NCBI GenBank assembly: GCA_002254845.1
Contig: NKPT01000006.1
Coordinates: forward strand, 41,119-105,118
Direction: 5' to 3'
Source: Chloracidobacterium sp. CP2_5A
GTDB lineage: Bacteria > Acidobacteriota > Blastocatellia > Chloracidobacteriales > Chloracidobacteriaceae
Length of the DNA stretch: 64,000 nucleotides
Positions 28,495-37,690 of this stretch are shown here, piece by piece; position 1 is the stretch's first letter; each line of letters opens with the position of its first letter. The translations under genes and the position numbers were made by a program. The notes beneath the pieces were generated by a model. It saw only the letters and a program-made list of their open reading frames with translations, was not told the DNA's origin and ran no database searches.

Positions 28495-29481
28495 CTACCG
28501 CCGCCCGGCTCGCGCTTGGCTTGCCGGACGGCTCTGCGTCGCGCGGGCGCTCAAGAGCATCGCGGCGACCAGCGTGAGCGCGTAGGGCAAGGCGAGAAAG
28601 AGCTGGTAAGGGACGGTCTCGAGCCCCAATGCCTGCAAGCGGAACTGCAGCGATCCGGCAGCCCCAAAGACCAGCGCGGCCAGGAAAACGCCGCCCGGAT
28701 GCCGGCGCCCGACAATCACAATCGCCAGCGCGATGAAGCCGCGCCCGGCGGTCATGCCCTCGACAAACGTGTTGGACAGCCCCAGCGCCAGATACCCCCC
28801 AGCTAGTCCGCAGGCGACGCCGCTAAAGACCAATGCCGCCCAGCGCAGCCGCGCCACGCTCAGCCCCGCGCTGGCCGCTGCGGCTGGATTTTCCCCGGCG
28901 GCGCGCAAAGCCAAGCCGGAGGGCGTCCGGAACAGCCAATGCCAGGCCGCGACGCACAACGCGAAGGCAACCGGCGGGACGCCCCACAGAGGCAGCGTAG
29001 GCACAATAAAAGCCGCGTTAGAGTCGCCGACCAGTTCCCGACGCGCCACCGCCGTCGAGCCAAGGGCGAGGATGTTGAGCGCCGTGCCGACCAGCAGGGC
29101 GTCGCGCCCGCCGTTGATGGTCAGCGCAGCGAAAGCGGCCGTCAGCAGCAGCCCGCCGCCAACCGATGCGACCAACCCTAGCCAAGGGCTGCGCGTCGCG
29201 TGACAGACGGCGACGCCGACAAAAGCGGCTGTCAGCATGACGCCTTCAATGCCGATGTTGACAACCCCGGCGCGCTCGGAAACCGCCTCGCCCAGCGCCG
29301 CCAGCAGAAGCGGCGTCGCCAAGGTCACGGCGCTGACGGCAAACGCAAGGAAAAGATCCACCAGACGAAATGCGCTAGGCGAGCGGCGGTCACTGGCCGG
29401 CGCGCGAAGCGGGCCAAAGACACGAAAAAAGCGGCATCGAAAAAGATTCCGATACCGCAAAGCCAGACTGGTAAAGCTCAC
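28495..29481 (-). CDS. ABC transporter permease, nucleoside (YufQ/BmpC-like) type
   Basis: This is an inner-membrane permease of the BPD_transp_2 family. The core motif SERAGVVNIGIEGVMLTAAF and the EAA-like loop LALRAAGENPAAAASAGLSV are those of the second permease of guanosine/nucleoside or simple-sugar importers. Eight to nine hydrophobic segments are visible. Family members usually start just before ATPLLLAALGE, so the first 35-40 residues (Arg-rich) may not be translated; a GTG near 29361 is an alternative start. The partner permease, ATPase and lipoprotein are not adjacent. Confidence 0.85.
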   Translation of the reverse strand: MSFTSLALRYRNLFRCRFFRVFGPLRAPASDRRSPSAFRLVDLFLAFAVSAVTLATPLLLAALGEAVSERAGVVNIGIEGVMLTAAFVGVAVCHATRSPWLGLVASVGGGLLLTAAFAALTINGGRDALLVGTALNILALGSTAVARRELVGDSNAAFIVPTLPLWGVPPVAFALCVAAWHWLFRTPSGLALRAAGENPAAAASAGLSVARLRWAALVFSGVACGLAGGYLALGLSNTFVEGMTAGRGFIALAIVIVGRRHPGGVFLAALVFGAAGSLQFRLQALGLETVPYQLFLALPYALTLVAAMLLSARATQSRPASQARAGRR

Positions 29482-29556
29482 CCGACCGTCATTCTAGCGA
29501 GGCGCGTTACCGACGTGTTGCCGACGGGTAAAAGCTTTTTGCCCTCCCAAAGAAAC

Positions 29557-30306
29557 CTACGGGCGGCGGTCGCTGGGCTTGGGCGGCTCGGCTTTGGGCG
29601 GCTCGGCGCTCGAGCGCGGCTCGCTTCCTGGACGCAGGCGGGCTCGAACGTCCATCGGAACGGGCTTAGCTTTAGGGGCGTTGGGTTCGGCGGCCGGCGG
29701 TTTCGCCGCGGCGGCGGGCGGCGCCTCAGCTCCCGCCGCGGCGCTAAAGCCGCTCATGCTCCGCGCCATGCCGGTCGCCACCGCCTCAAAGGCCAGAATG
29801 CCGTTGGTCAGGCTGGCGTTGACGAACTGGGCGGTCAGGGTCGGCAGTTCCGCCACGCCTTTCTCCTGTACGGTTTCGATCCCGTTGAGCAAGGCCGCGT
29901 AGCCATGCCGCGCGTGATTGAGAAAGTCTTCTGATGCAGCCGCCACCATGCGAAACCAGAGTTGCAGCCCTTCGCTGAAGGTCAGCCTCTCGAACTGCGC
30001 CGCGATGTCGAACCGCTGCGCCGCCGGCAGGGCGACAGTCAAATCCTTTTGAACCCGCGCGCTGCACGCCAGCCGCCGCCCCGCCGCGATGTCATCGGCG
30101 TCGAACCAGCGTTGCTCTTTGGCGTCGGGGGCGGAAAGCGCGGCCGCCGTCGCGGCTTCCACGCGAATTTCACAGGTCTGACAAATGCCATGGCCGCCGC
30201 AAAAATGGAGGAGCGGCTGACCAGCTTGCTGTGCCGCGCTCAACAAAGTCGCGCCAAGCGCGACCTCGACTTTTTGCCCGGACGGCTGAAACGTCACCGT
30301 TGGCAT
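29557..30306 (-). CDS. 2Fe-2S ferredoxin-domain protein with helical C-terminal region, CsmI/CsmJ/CsmX-like architecture
   Basis: Residues 1-95 form an adrenodoxin-type 2Fe-2S domain with cluster ligands Cys36, Cys42, Cys45 (CGGHGICQTC) and Cys81 (RRLACSA). Residues 98-190 are amphipathic and helical (FERLTFSEGLQLWFRM and onward), and the rest is an Ala/Pro/Lys tail. A ferredoxin domain fused to a membrane- or envelope-associating region, with a total near 220-250 aa, is the known layout of the green-sulfur chlorosome envelope proteins CsmI, CsmJ and CsmX. With a plant-type phytoene desaturase 3 kb away, a chlorosome redox-protein role is a reasonable inference. It could instead be a soluble ferredoxin with a phasin-like tail. 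It is divergent from valS. Confidence 0.82.
   Translation of the reverse strand: MPTVTFQPSGQKVEVALGATLLSAAQQAGQPLLHFCGGHGICQTCEIRVEAATAAALSAPDAKEQRWFDADDIAAGRRLACSARVQKDLTVALPAAQRFDIAAQFERLTFSEGLQLWFRMVAAASEDFLNHARHGYAALLNGIETVQEKGVAELPTLTAQFVNASLTNGILAFEAVATGMARSMSGFSAAAGAEAPPAAAAKPPAAEPNAPKAKPVPMDVRARLRPGSEPRSSAEPPKAEPPKPSDRRP
29579..29608. repeat. 15-bp in-frame tandem duplication inside the 2Fe-2S protein tail
   Basis: TTGGGCGGCTCGGC begins at 29579 and again at 29594 (15-bp period). On the minus strand it duplicates the residues PPKAE/PPKPS in the Pro-rich tail. Confidence 0.75.
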
Positions 30307-30503
30307 AAGCGATTCTCACCATCAACCTAGGAATGCCGCCGGAGGGAAAGCCGGGGACGAGCGGCAGGCCTCCTCCGCGCGCCTGCAAGGCTAACCTAGG
30401 GCTTCGCGGTTTGGAAGCCGTGAAATCGCCCGCGCTTCCTGTTACAACACCGGACTTCACGGCCTTTGCGCCGCATTCTCGCGCTGAAATCCCCAGGCTC
30501 GCC

Positions 30504-33185
30504 ATGCCTCACAACTTACCGAAAGCGTACAACCCGCAGGACATCGAGCGAAAATGGTATCCATTCTGGGAACAAGGCGGCTACTTCCAGCCCAAAGGCG
30601 AAGGGCAGCCTTTCTGTATCGTCATTCCGCCGCCGAACGTCACTGGCTCGCTTCACATGGGCCACGCTTTGCAGCATTCGCTGATGGACGTTCTAACGCG
30701 CTGGCGGCGCATGCAGGGGCGGCGCGCGCTATGGCTGCCGGGCACCGACCACGCCGGCATCGCCACCCAAATGGTGGTCGAGAAGCGGCTTGCCCAGGAA
30801 GGCATCAAGCGCGCCGACCTTGGCCGCGAAGCCTTTGAAGCCCGCGTCTGGGCGTGGAAAGCCGAGTCTGGCGGAACCATCCAGCGCCAGATGCGCTTGG
30901 AAGGCGTCAGCGTCGATTGGTCGCGCGAGCGCTTTACGCTCGACGAGGGACTCAGCCGCGCCGTGCGCGAGGTTTTTGTCCGACTCTACGAGGAAGGCCG
31001 CATTTATCGCGGAGCCTACATGGTCAACTGGTCGCCCAAGCTCCAGACGGCCGTTTCCGATCTCGAAGTGGAAATGAAAGAGGTGCGCGGGAAGCTCTAC
31101 CACCTCGCCTACCCGGTCGCGGACGCCACGGAAAGTCTCGTTGTCGCCACAACGCGCCCGGAAACCATGCTCGGCGACACGGCCGTGGCCGTTCACCCCG
31201 AGGATGACCGCTACCGACATCTCATCGGGCGGCGCGTTCGGCTGCCCATCGTCGGCCGCGAGATTCCGGTCATCGCCGACCCGCTGGTGGAAAGAGACTT
31301 CGGCACGGGCGTCGTCAAGGTCACGCCCGCCCATGACCCGAACGACTTCGAGATGGGCAAGCGGCACAACCTCGCCTTCATTGTCGTCATCGGCAAGGAC
31401 GGCGCGATGACGGAAGCCGCCGGCGACGGCTTCGCCGGGCTTGACCGCTTCAAGGCGCGCGAAAAAGTCATCGAGCGCCTTGAAGCCGAAGGCGCGCTGG
31501 TCAAAGTCGAGGACTACACGCACAACGTCGGCCACTGTCAGCGGTCGGGCGTCCCGATTGAGCCGCTCGTGTCGGAGCAGTGGTTTCTCGATGTCAAGCC
31601 GCTGGCGGAAGTCGCCGTGCAAGCCGTCCGCGATGGACGGACGCGCTTCATCCCCGCCTCCTGGGAAAAAGTCTATTTCGACTGGATGGAAAACATTCGC
31701 CCCTGGTGCATTTCACGACAGCTGTGGTGGGGACACAGAATTCCGGCCTGGCAGGCGGAAGATGGTCGCTTCGCCGTGGCGCGCTCCGAAGCCGAAGCGC
31801 GTCAAAAACTCGGTCTCGCTAATGACGCGCCGTTGACGCAGGACGAAGACGTCCTCGACACCTGGTTTTCCTCGGCCCTGTGGGCCTTTTCGACCTTCGG
31901 CTGGACAGGCGACCCGGCGCAGGACGCCGCCAACGACGACCTCAGGACGTTCACGCCGACCGACACGCTCGTGACCGGCTTCGACATCATTTTCTTCTGG
32001 GTCGCCCGGATGATGATGATGAGCCTGCATTTCACGGGCGACGTGCCGTTTCGGACGGTCTTCGTGACGGGACTGGTGCGCGACGCGCAGGGCCAAAAGA
32101 TGTCGAAAACCAAAGGCAACGTCGTTGATCCGCTCGATGCCTTTAGCAAATACGGCACCGACGCCGTCCGGTTTTCGCTCGTTTCAGCCGTCACCGGAGC
32201 CAACGACATCAAGCTTCAGGAAAGCAAGATGGAGGCGGCGCGCAACTTCGCCAACAAGATTTGGAACGCGGCGCGCTTCACGCTGGGCAACCTGCCCGAC
32301 GCGGCCGCGCCATTGTCGGCGGAGGCGCCGCCGACCCTGGCCGATCGCTGGATGGCTTCGCGCATGACGCGCGTCACAAGCGAAATCCTCGACGCTCTCG
32401 AGGCGTTTCGATTTCATGACGCGGCGCTGACGATTTACAAGTTTTTCTGGAACGACTTCTGCGACTGGTACATCGAGCTTGTGAAGCCGATCGTCTCCGC
32501 CCCGGAGGAGGCGCCGGAGCGAACGGCCGCGCGCGGCCGCCTCGCGCAGACGCTGGAACAGGCGCTGCGCCTGCTGCATCCCTTCATGCCCTTTATCACG
32601 GAAGAGCTTTGGCAGCGCGTCAGCCCTTACGTCTGGCCGGCGCAGGCGCGCCCGTCAAGCCTGTGCATCGCGCCCTATCCTCAGCCGGACGAGGCGCGGC
32701 TGGACGCGGAGGCCGAGCGCGCCATGGACGCCGTCATCGGCCTCATCGCGCGCGTCAGGAACATTCGCTCCGAGATGAGCCTTCCGCCCGGCGCCCCAGT
32801 GGAGCTTCATGTCGCGACCGATCCGGGGCGACTGGCGATTTTCGCCGAGCAGCGGGCAGCCATTCTGCGGCTAGCGCGGGCGTCCTCGCTCACCGGACAC
32901 GAGGCATTGCCGGAGCTGGGCTTTTGCGCCCGCAGCGTGACGGCGGAAGGCGTCCGGCTGGCGGTGCCGCTTGCCGGGCTGGTGGATGAGCGGGCGGAGC
33001 GGGCGCGGCTTGAGAAAGAGCTTGCCAAGCGCGAGAAGGAGCTAGCGCAGTTGCTCGAGGTCGTGAATCGTCCGGGGTTCGCCGAGCGCGCCGCGCCCGA
33101 AGTCGTGGCGGAAAAAGCGGCGCAGCGGGCGGCGCTGGAGACGCAACTGGCGGCGCTGCGCGATACGCTGGCGACATTTGCGTAA
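30504..33185 (+). CDS. valS: Valine--tRNA ligase
   Basis: This class I aminoacyl-tRNA synthetase has 893 aa from ATG 30504. The HIGH-type motif HMGH lies at 51-54 ([11 protein letters not shown]), the editing domain contains [17 protein letters not shown], and the KMSKT motif is at 532-536. The anticodon-binding domain and a C-terminal coiled coil ([20 protein letters not shown]) complete the normal ValRS layout. The longer open frame to 30333 is Pro/Arg-rich and unlikely to be translated. No T-box leader is visible. The last codons TTT GCG TAA form the first unit of a four-copy 15-bp tandem repeat. Confidence 0.97.
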   Translation: MPHNLPKAYNPQDIERKWYPFWEQGGYFQPKGEGQPFCIVIPPPNVTGSLHMGHALQHSLMDVLTRWRRMQGRRALWLPGTDHAGIATQMVVEKRLAQEGIKRADLGREAFEARVWAWKAESGGTIQRQMRLEGVSVDWSRERFTLDEGLSRAVREVFVRLYEEGRIYRGAYMVNWSPKLQTAVSDLEVEMKEVRGKLYHLAYPVADATESLVVATTRPETMLGDTAVAVHPEDDRYRHLIGRRVRLPIVGREIPVIADPLVERDFGTGVVKVTPAHDPNDFEMGKRHNLAFIVVIGKDGAMTEAAGDGFAGLDRFKAREKVIERLEAEGALVKVEDYTHNVGHCQRSGVPIEPLVSEQWFLDVKPLAEVAVQAVRDGRTRFIPASWEKVYFDWMENIRPWCISRQLWWGHRIPAWQAEDGRFAVARSEAEARQKLGLANDAPLTQDEDVLDTWFSSALWAFSTFGWTGDPAQDAANDDLRTFTPTDTLVTGFDIIFFWVARMMMMSLHFTGDVPFRTVFVTGLVRDAQGQKMSKTKGNVVDPLDAFSKYGTDAVRFSLVSAVTGANDIKLQESKMEAARNFANKIWNAARFTLGNLPDAAAPLSAEAPPTLADRWMASRMTRVTSEILDALEAFRFHDAALTIYKFFWNDFCDWYIELVKPIVSAPEEAPERTAARGRLAQTLEQALRLLHPFMPFITEELWQRVSPYVWPAQARPSSLCIAPYPQPDEARLDAEAERAMDAVIGLIARVRNIRSEMSLPPGAPVELHVATDPGRLAIFAEQRAAILRLARASSLTGHEALPELGFCARSVTAEGVRLAVPLAGLVDERAERARLEKELAKREKELAQLLEVVNRPGFAERAAPEVVAEKAAQRAALETQLAALRDTLATFA

Positions 33186-33235
33186 GCAAGATTTGCGTAA
33201 GCAAGATTTGCGTAAGCAAGATTTGCGTAAGCAAG
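33176..33235. repeat. Four perfect tandem copies of a 15-bp unit spanning the valS stop codon
   Basis: The unit ATTTGCGTAAGCAAG occurs at 33176, 33191, 33206 and 33221 without a mismatch. The first copy contains the last valS codons and stop, so the array supplies the same TAA in each copy, all in the valS frame. Confidence 0.95.
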
Positions 33236-33535
33236 CCTCTTCCGGCGCGAAGCGCCCGCGCCGAAGCGCGGGTGACAGGCTTCTGGCTCAGGGATTTGGC
33301 GGCGGACAGGAGTCCGGGCGGTCAGCGGGCGCGGCTTTCGTTGAGGCGGCTTGTTGAGCGGGACGCCGCCCCCAGGCTGGCGGCGGCGCGGCAGCGCGGC
33401 GGCCGTGAATGCGCGCCGACCGCCTTGGCGTTGGCAAGGACACGTTACAGCCACAAGGCGTAGTGCTAGGCTGGAGCGCTTCAGTTCCCATCAAGCGCCC
33501 CCAGCGACGTTTCTCTTCCTGAGGTTTTTTCAGAC
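33186..33535. other. Intergenic region between valS and crtP
   Basis: After the 15-bp repeat array this 350-bp gap holds GC-rich sequence without a credible ORF. A TTGGCA at 33431 has no well-spaced -10. A GAGG precedes crtP by about 12 nt. No T-run terminator is seen. Confidence 0.5.
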
Positions 33536-34966
33536 ATGACAGCAACGGCTTTGGCAGCGACGACGGGCGGACGGACGCGCGTCGTGATTTGCGGCGGCGG
33601 ACTGGCCGGCTTGGCGGCCGCAAAAACGCTGGTGGACAACGGCTTCGAGGTTGAGCTGCTCGAGCAGCGCCCGATTCTCGGCGGCAAGGTCTCCGCTTGG
33701 AAAGACGCCGACGGCGACTGGATCGAGACGGGCCTGCATGTGTTCTTCGGCGCGTATGTCGAGATTTACGAGCTGATGAAAGAGCTTGGCATCTACAACC
33801 GGATTTTATGGAAGGAGCACAAGCTGACCTACACGCTCAATGGGGGCGAGCGATTTAGCTTCCGCACCACAAAGCTGCCTTCGCCGCTGCATCTGCTGCC
33901 GGCGGTTTTTGAAAACCGCTACTTTTCGCTGCCGGAAAAGCTGACGCTCGGCAAGTCGCTGTTTCCGATGGTGTTTGGCACGGATCACTACATGGCCGAG
34001 CAGGATCGCTACACCTATCAGGAATGGCATCGGCGCTGGGGCATCAACGAGCGCATGCTCAACAAGATGTTTCTGCCGATGACGCTGTCGCTAAAGTTTA
34101 TGCCGCCCGAGGAAATCTCCGCCAAGGTTGTGCTGGATGTCGCCGGAACGTTTTTGCGCGAGCCGCATGCGTCGCGCATGGGCTTCCTCAAAGGCTCGCC
34201 GCAGGAACACCTCACGCAACCGCTCGCGGACTACATTACGAGCAAGGGCGGACGCATTCGCGTCAACTGCAACGTCAAGACGCTGGTTCTGGATGAGCGC
34301 CGCCGAGTCGCCGGCGTCGAGCTCATCACCGGCGAGCGCGTCACGGGCGACTACTATCTGACGGCGCTGCCGATTCACAAGCTCCAGCGCGTCATTCCGG
34401 CGGAACTTAAGGAAGACCCGTTCTTCGGGAATCTGGATCAGTTCGAGGGCGTGCCGGTCGTGACGGTGCAGATGTGGTTCGACCGGCAGATTTCCTTTAT
34501 TGACAACATTCTCTTCTGCCCGGACGGCGTCATTCCGGTGTACGCCGATTTCGGCAACACGACGCCGGATTACTTCCTCGACCGGAAAGCGGAAATGGCG
34601 CAGCGCCGGTCGCGGATGGAGTTTGTGGTCGCGCCGGCCCGCGACATCATCGGGCAGAGCGACGAGGACATCATCGGGCGCGTCTGGGAAGACGTGAAAT
34701 CGTGCTTCCCCAACACCGCGCCGAAAGCCAAGATCACGAAAGCCGTTGTCGTCCGCGTTCCGCAGTCGGTATTTGCGACCAAGCCGGGCATTGACCGGCT
34801 GCGCCCGACGCAGAAGACGCCGGTGCCAAACTTCTTTTTGGCGGGCGGCTATACGCAGCAGCGGTTCTACGACAGCATGGAAGGGGCTGTGTCGAGCGGC
34901 CGCCGCGCGGCGGCGGCGATTCTCGAAGCCCATCGCGCCACGGGCGCCTTGGCGCAAGCGTCGTAA
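33536..34966 (+). CDS. crtP: 15-cis-phytoene desaturase, plant/cyanobacterial type
   Basis: This FAD-dependent desaturase of carotenoid synthesis has 476 aa. The dinucleotide-binding start VVICGGGLAGLAAAKTLVDNG (about 16-36) is followed by GGKVSAWKDADGDWIETGLHVFFGAY, which is the pattern of CrtP/PDS and its relative CrtQ, not of the bacterial CrtI type. The C-terminal substrate/FAD segment FFLAGGYTQQRFYDSMEGAVSSG is also typical. In CrtP-CrtQ-CrtH pathways it makes zeta-carotene, reducing plastoquinone-like acceptors at the membrane. CrtQ and CrtH are not in the window, and a zeta-carotene desaturase cannot be fully excluded. The next gene starts 3 nt after its stop. Confidence 0.88.
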   Translation: MTATALAATTGGRTRVVICGGGLAGLAAAKTLVDNGFEVELLEQRPILGGKVSAWKDADGDWIETGLHVFFGAYVEIYELMKELGIYNRILWKEHKLTYTLNGGERFSFRTTKLPSPLHLLPAVFENRYFSLPEKLTLGKSLFPMVFGTDHYMAEQDRYTYQEWHRRWGINERMLNKMFLPMTLSLKFMPPEEISAKVVLDVAGTFLREPHASRMGFLKGSPQEHLTQPLADYITSKGGRIRVNCNVKTLVLDERRRVAGVELITGERVTGDYYLTALPIHKLQRVIPAELKEDPFFGNLDQFEGVPVVTVQMWFDRQISFIDNILFCPDGVIPVYADFGNTTPDYFLDRKAEMAQRRSRMEFVVAPARDIIGQSDEDIIGRVWEDVKSCFPNTAPKAKITKAVVVRVPQSVFATKPGIDRLRPTQKTPVPNFFLAGGYTQQRFYDSMEGAVSSGRRAAAAILEAHRATGALAQAS

Positions 34967-34969
34967 GGT

Positions 34970-36406
34970 ATGGCGGCTCCCAAGAAATCGTCGCGCGCGC
35001 CGCTGGCGCGCCTGTCGGCCCTGGCGGTCTGGCTGCTGGCGGCGGCGGTCGCGCTGACCGCCGGACAAGCGCCGCGCGTTGAAGCGGTTGACCTGCTGGT
35101 ACGCGGCGGGGCGATAGTGACGATGGACGCCCGGCGGCGCGTCATTCCAAACGGCTTCCTCGCCGTGCGCGGCGAACGCATCGTCGCCGTGGGCGACGCG
35201 GCCGAGGCGACGCGCTACCGGGCCAAAACCATCCTGGAAGCGGGCGGCAAGGCGGTGCTGCCGGGTCTTATCAACGCGCATACGCACGCGCCGATGACGC
35301 TTTTCCGCGGCCTCGCCGACGACCTGGCGCTTCAAGCGTGGCTGACGCGATTCATTTTTCCAGCCGAGGCCAAGAACGTCTCGCGCGAGATGGTTCGCGC
35401 CGGGACGCGCCTGGCCTGTCTGGAAATGATTCGCGGCGGCACGACCTGTTTCGTGGATATGTACTACTTTGAGGGCGACATTGCCGAGGTGACGGAGGCC
35501 GCCGGGATGCGCGCCATCCTGGGTCAAACCGTCATTGACTTTCCCGTCCCCGACGCCCTGACGCCACAGCTCGGCTTGGAGAACGCCGAGCGGCTCATTC
35601 AGAAGTATAAAGTCGGGCATCCGCTCATCACGCCGGCGGTGGCCCCGCATGCGCCTTACACCTGCGCGCCGGAAACGCTCGCGGCGTGTCGCGCGCTGGC
35701 CGACAAGCATGGCGCGCCGCTTGTGACGCACCTGGCCGAAGCTGACACGGAAACCAGGACGATTCTCGAGCGCTACGGCCAGCGCCCGATTCTCCACGTC
35801 GAGCGGCTGGGACTTCTGGGGCCACGCACCATCGCCGCCCACGTCGTGCAGATCGCGGCCGATGAATATCCGATCTTGGCCAGGCGCGGCGTAGGGATCG
35901 CCCACTGCCCGCAAAGCAACATGAAGCTGGCGGCCGGCGTCGCGCCAATTCCGGAGATGCTCGCCGCCGGGCTGGCCGTTGGGCTGGGCACGGACGGCGC
36001 GGCGTCCAACAACGACCTCGATATGTTCGAGGAAATGGATACGGCGGCGAAGCTGCACAAGGTCATGCGCCGCGATCCCACGGTCTTGCCGGCGCAGGCG
36101 GCGCTGGAAATGGCGACCATCGGCGGCGCGCGCGCCATTCACATGGCTGACCGGATTGGCTCGCTGGAAGTCGGCAAGCTGGCGGATTTCATTATTGTCG
36201 ACGTTTCCAGCCCGCATCAGCTCCCGAACTACAATCTCTATTCAACGCTGGTTTACGCCACCAAAAGCGGCGACGTGGAAACGGTCGCCGTCCATGGCAA
36301 GCTGCTGATGCGCGATCGGCGCGTTCTAACGCTGGACGAAGCGGCGATTCGACGCGAGACGGCAGCCTTTCGGACGCGCATTCTCGAAAGCCTCGAGGCG
36401 AAGTAG
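34970..36406 (+). CDS. Amidohydrolase, S-adenosylhomocysteine/methylthioadenosine deaminase (MtaD)-like
   Basis: This metal-dependent deaminase of the ATZ/TRZ-like amidohydrolase family has the metal site HTHAPMT (LPGLINAHTHAPMTLFRGLADDL), later ligands VAPHAPYTC and THLAEA, the AHVVQ/IAHCPQSN region and the GTDGAASNNDLDMFEEM motif, all matching MtaD/SsnA-type proteins. The first 33 residues are basic and then hydrophobic (LSALAVWLLAAAVALTAG), like a signal peptide, which is unusual for this normally cytosolic family. It starts 3 nt after crtP and is probably co-transcribed. Likely substrates are SAH or MTA; the real one is unproven. Confidence 0.88.
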   Translation: MAAPKKSSRAPLARLSALAVWLLAAAVALTAGQAPRVEAVDLLVRGGAIVTMDARRRVIPNGFLAVRGERIVAVGDAAEATRYRAKTILEAGGKAVLPGLINAHTHAPMTLFRGLADDLALQAWLTRFIFPAEAKNVSREMVRAGTRLACLEMIRGGTTCFVDMYYFEGDIAEVTEAAGMRAILGQTVIDFPVPDALTPQLGLENAERLIQKYKVGHPLITPAVAPHAPYTCAPETLAACRALADKHGAPLVTHLAEADTETRTILERYGQRPILHVERLGLLGPRTIAAHVVQIAADEYPILARRGVGIAHCPQSNMKLAAGVAPIPEMLAAGLAVGLGTDGAASNNDLDMFEEMDTAAKLHKVMRRDPTVLPAQAALEMATIGGARAIHMADRIGSLEVGKLADFIIVDVSSPHQLPNYNLYSTLVYATKSGDVETVAVHGKLLMRDRRVLTLDEAAIRRETAAFRTRILESLEAK

Positions 36407-36436
36407 CGGCGCAGGTTGAGCGCGCCGTCGAGCGCG

Positions 36437-37372
36437 CTAAGCCAGCCGGCGAATGATGTCCTCAGCGCGACGGCACCGCAGGCTCCAGAATGACTCTTCG
36501 GCAACGCGCCACAGCCGCGCCGGAAGCTTGCGCCACACGCGCGGCGACAACAGGTAGCGCCCCCAAGTTCGCCGGGCGTAAAGCGCCATAATCTCCGCCG
36601 CCAAGCTGGCGGGCGGCGCTTCAGCCACGCCCGCGCCGGGACGGAATATCGCCCGGATCACCGCCCCATCGCCGGCGATCTGCGCCTCGAGCGGCCGCAA
36701 TCCAGCGCGCGCCGCCGTGGAGATCAGGGTTTCAGGCGTGAAGTGAAACAGGTGCGCCGCAAAGAAGGTGTTGCGCGGCGCGGCGTGCTGGTATGACAGG
36801 TTGGGCACCTCAATGGCCAGCGCGCCTTCTGGCGATAGACAGCCGGACAGACGGCGCAACGCGATGACCGGATCGCGCAGATGCTCGAGGACGTGAAAAG
36901 CCGTCACAAGGTGAAAGTCGGGGCGTAATTCGAGCGCGTCGAGCGGGACGCTCGCTACTGGCGCCGCATAGGCTGCTCGCGCATGAGCCGCGTAGCCGGC
37001 ATGTGGCTCGACCCCTTCGGCGTCAAAGCCGCGCGCCCGCGCCAGAGCGACGAACTCGCCGCCGCCCGCGCCGATGTCGAGCAGGCGGGCGCCAGGAAAA
37101 AGCCTCGGCGCAAGCCAGCCAAGACGCTCGCTGGCCAAGCGCGCCGCCCGCGCGACGTGCTTTTTCTTCGGACGGCGAACGCCTTTGTACGCCTCGCGAT
37201 ACGCTTGGGCGTAAAAGGCATGCAGCGTTTCCGCGTCCGGCAGCGGCGTCACCTGAGCGACGGCGCACTGCAGGCAGAGCGCGGTCAGAAGCGGACAGCC
37301 AGTCTTGCCGTCCATCTCGGAAAGCGCCTGCCAGCTCTGGCTGCCGCAAATGCCGCACCTGAAGACAGGCAT
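36437..37372 (-). CDS. Class I SAM-dependent methyltransferase with N-terminal zinc-binding motif
   Basis: The N-terminus carries CGICG (Cys6, Cys9) and CLQC (about 33-36), as in the zinc-finger-plus-Methyltransf_23 proteins. The AdoMet motif LLDIGAGGGEFVALARARG is at about residue 95, with the HVLEHLRDP and EVPN segments following. Such proteins often methylate sugars, quinones or small acids, but the substrate cannot be read from the sequence. The C-terminal 90 residues are Arg- and Trp-rich. It is convergent with the deaminase gene (30-bp gap) and stands alone. Confidence 0.85.
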   Translation of the reverse strand: MPVFRCGICGSQSWQALSEMDGKTGCPLLTALCLQCAVAQVTPLPDAETLHAFYAQAYREAYKGVRRPKKKHVARAARLASERLGWLAPRLFPGARLLDIGAGGGEFVALARARGFDAEGVEPHAGYAAHARAAYAAPVASVPLDALELRPDFHLVTAFHVLEHLRDPVIALRRLSGCLSPEGALAIEVPNLSYQHAAPRNTFFAAHLFHFTPETLISTAARAGLRPLEAQIAGDGAVIRAIFRPGAGVAEAPPASLAAEIMALYARRTWGRYLLSPRVWRKLPARLWRVAEESFWSLRCRRAEDIIRRLA

Positions 37373-37690
37373 TTGTCCAGAACCATTGCTCCGCTTTCGG
37401 GTTCAGCTTCGCCCGCTTGGCGACCGCCAAGCGGGCGAGAGGCGCTCAGGGTGAGCGTTGGCATTGTGACATGGGCTTTCAGGTTGATAAACCGCGCTTG
37501 CCGCTTGCGTCGTCACGCCGCGGATCAGTCCCCAAAAAGCCGCCCGCTTGCGGGAGAGAGCAAGCCGAATCGGACGCTTTGTTTCTTTTGAAAGCGCGCG
37601 TATGCTGCCCGTCGCCAAGCTTGCGCTTGTCCATTGCGCCGGTCCAGGGGCCGGGCGGGCGCGGAGACGGAGCGTTCTAAAAGAGAGCCT
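37373..37690. other. Divergent intergenic region containing a perfect 30-bp palindrome
   Basis: The 318-bp gap holds a perfect inverted repeat at 37409-37438: 14-bp arms beginning TCGCCCGCTTGGCG, separated by AC. It lacks a T-run, so it is not a standard terminator. No credible ORF or strong promoter is seen. AAAAGAGAG upstream of 37691 is the likely ribosome-binding site of the carboxylase gene. Confidence 0.6.

Noticed and set aside
30307..30503. Possible T-box leader before valS
   Set aside because: No specifier loop, T-box consensus or terminator/antiterminator pair is visible.
33181..33235. Repeat array as a possible CRISPR
   Set aside because: Units are contiguous 15-mers with no spacers and no cas genes are present.
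34091..36217. 708-codon minus-strand ORF opposite crtP and the deaminase
   Set aside because: It covers two well-supported genes and is Arg/Gly/Asn-rich without motifs, typical of GC-rich antisense frames.
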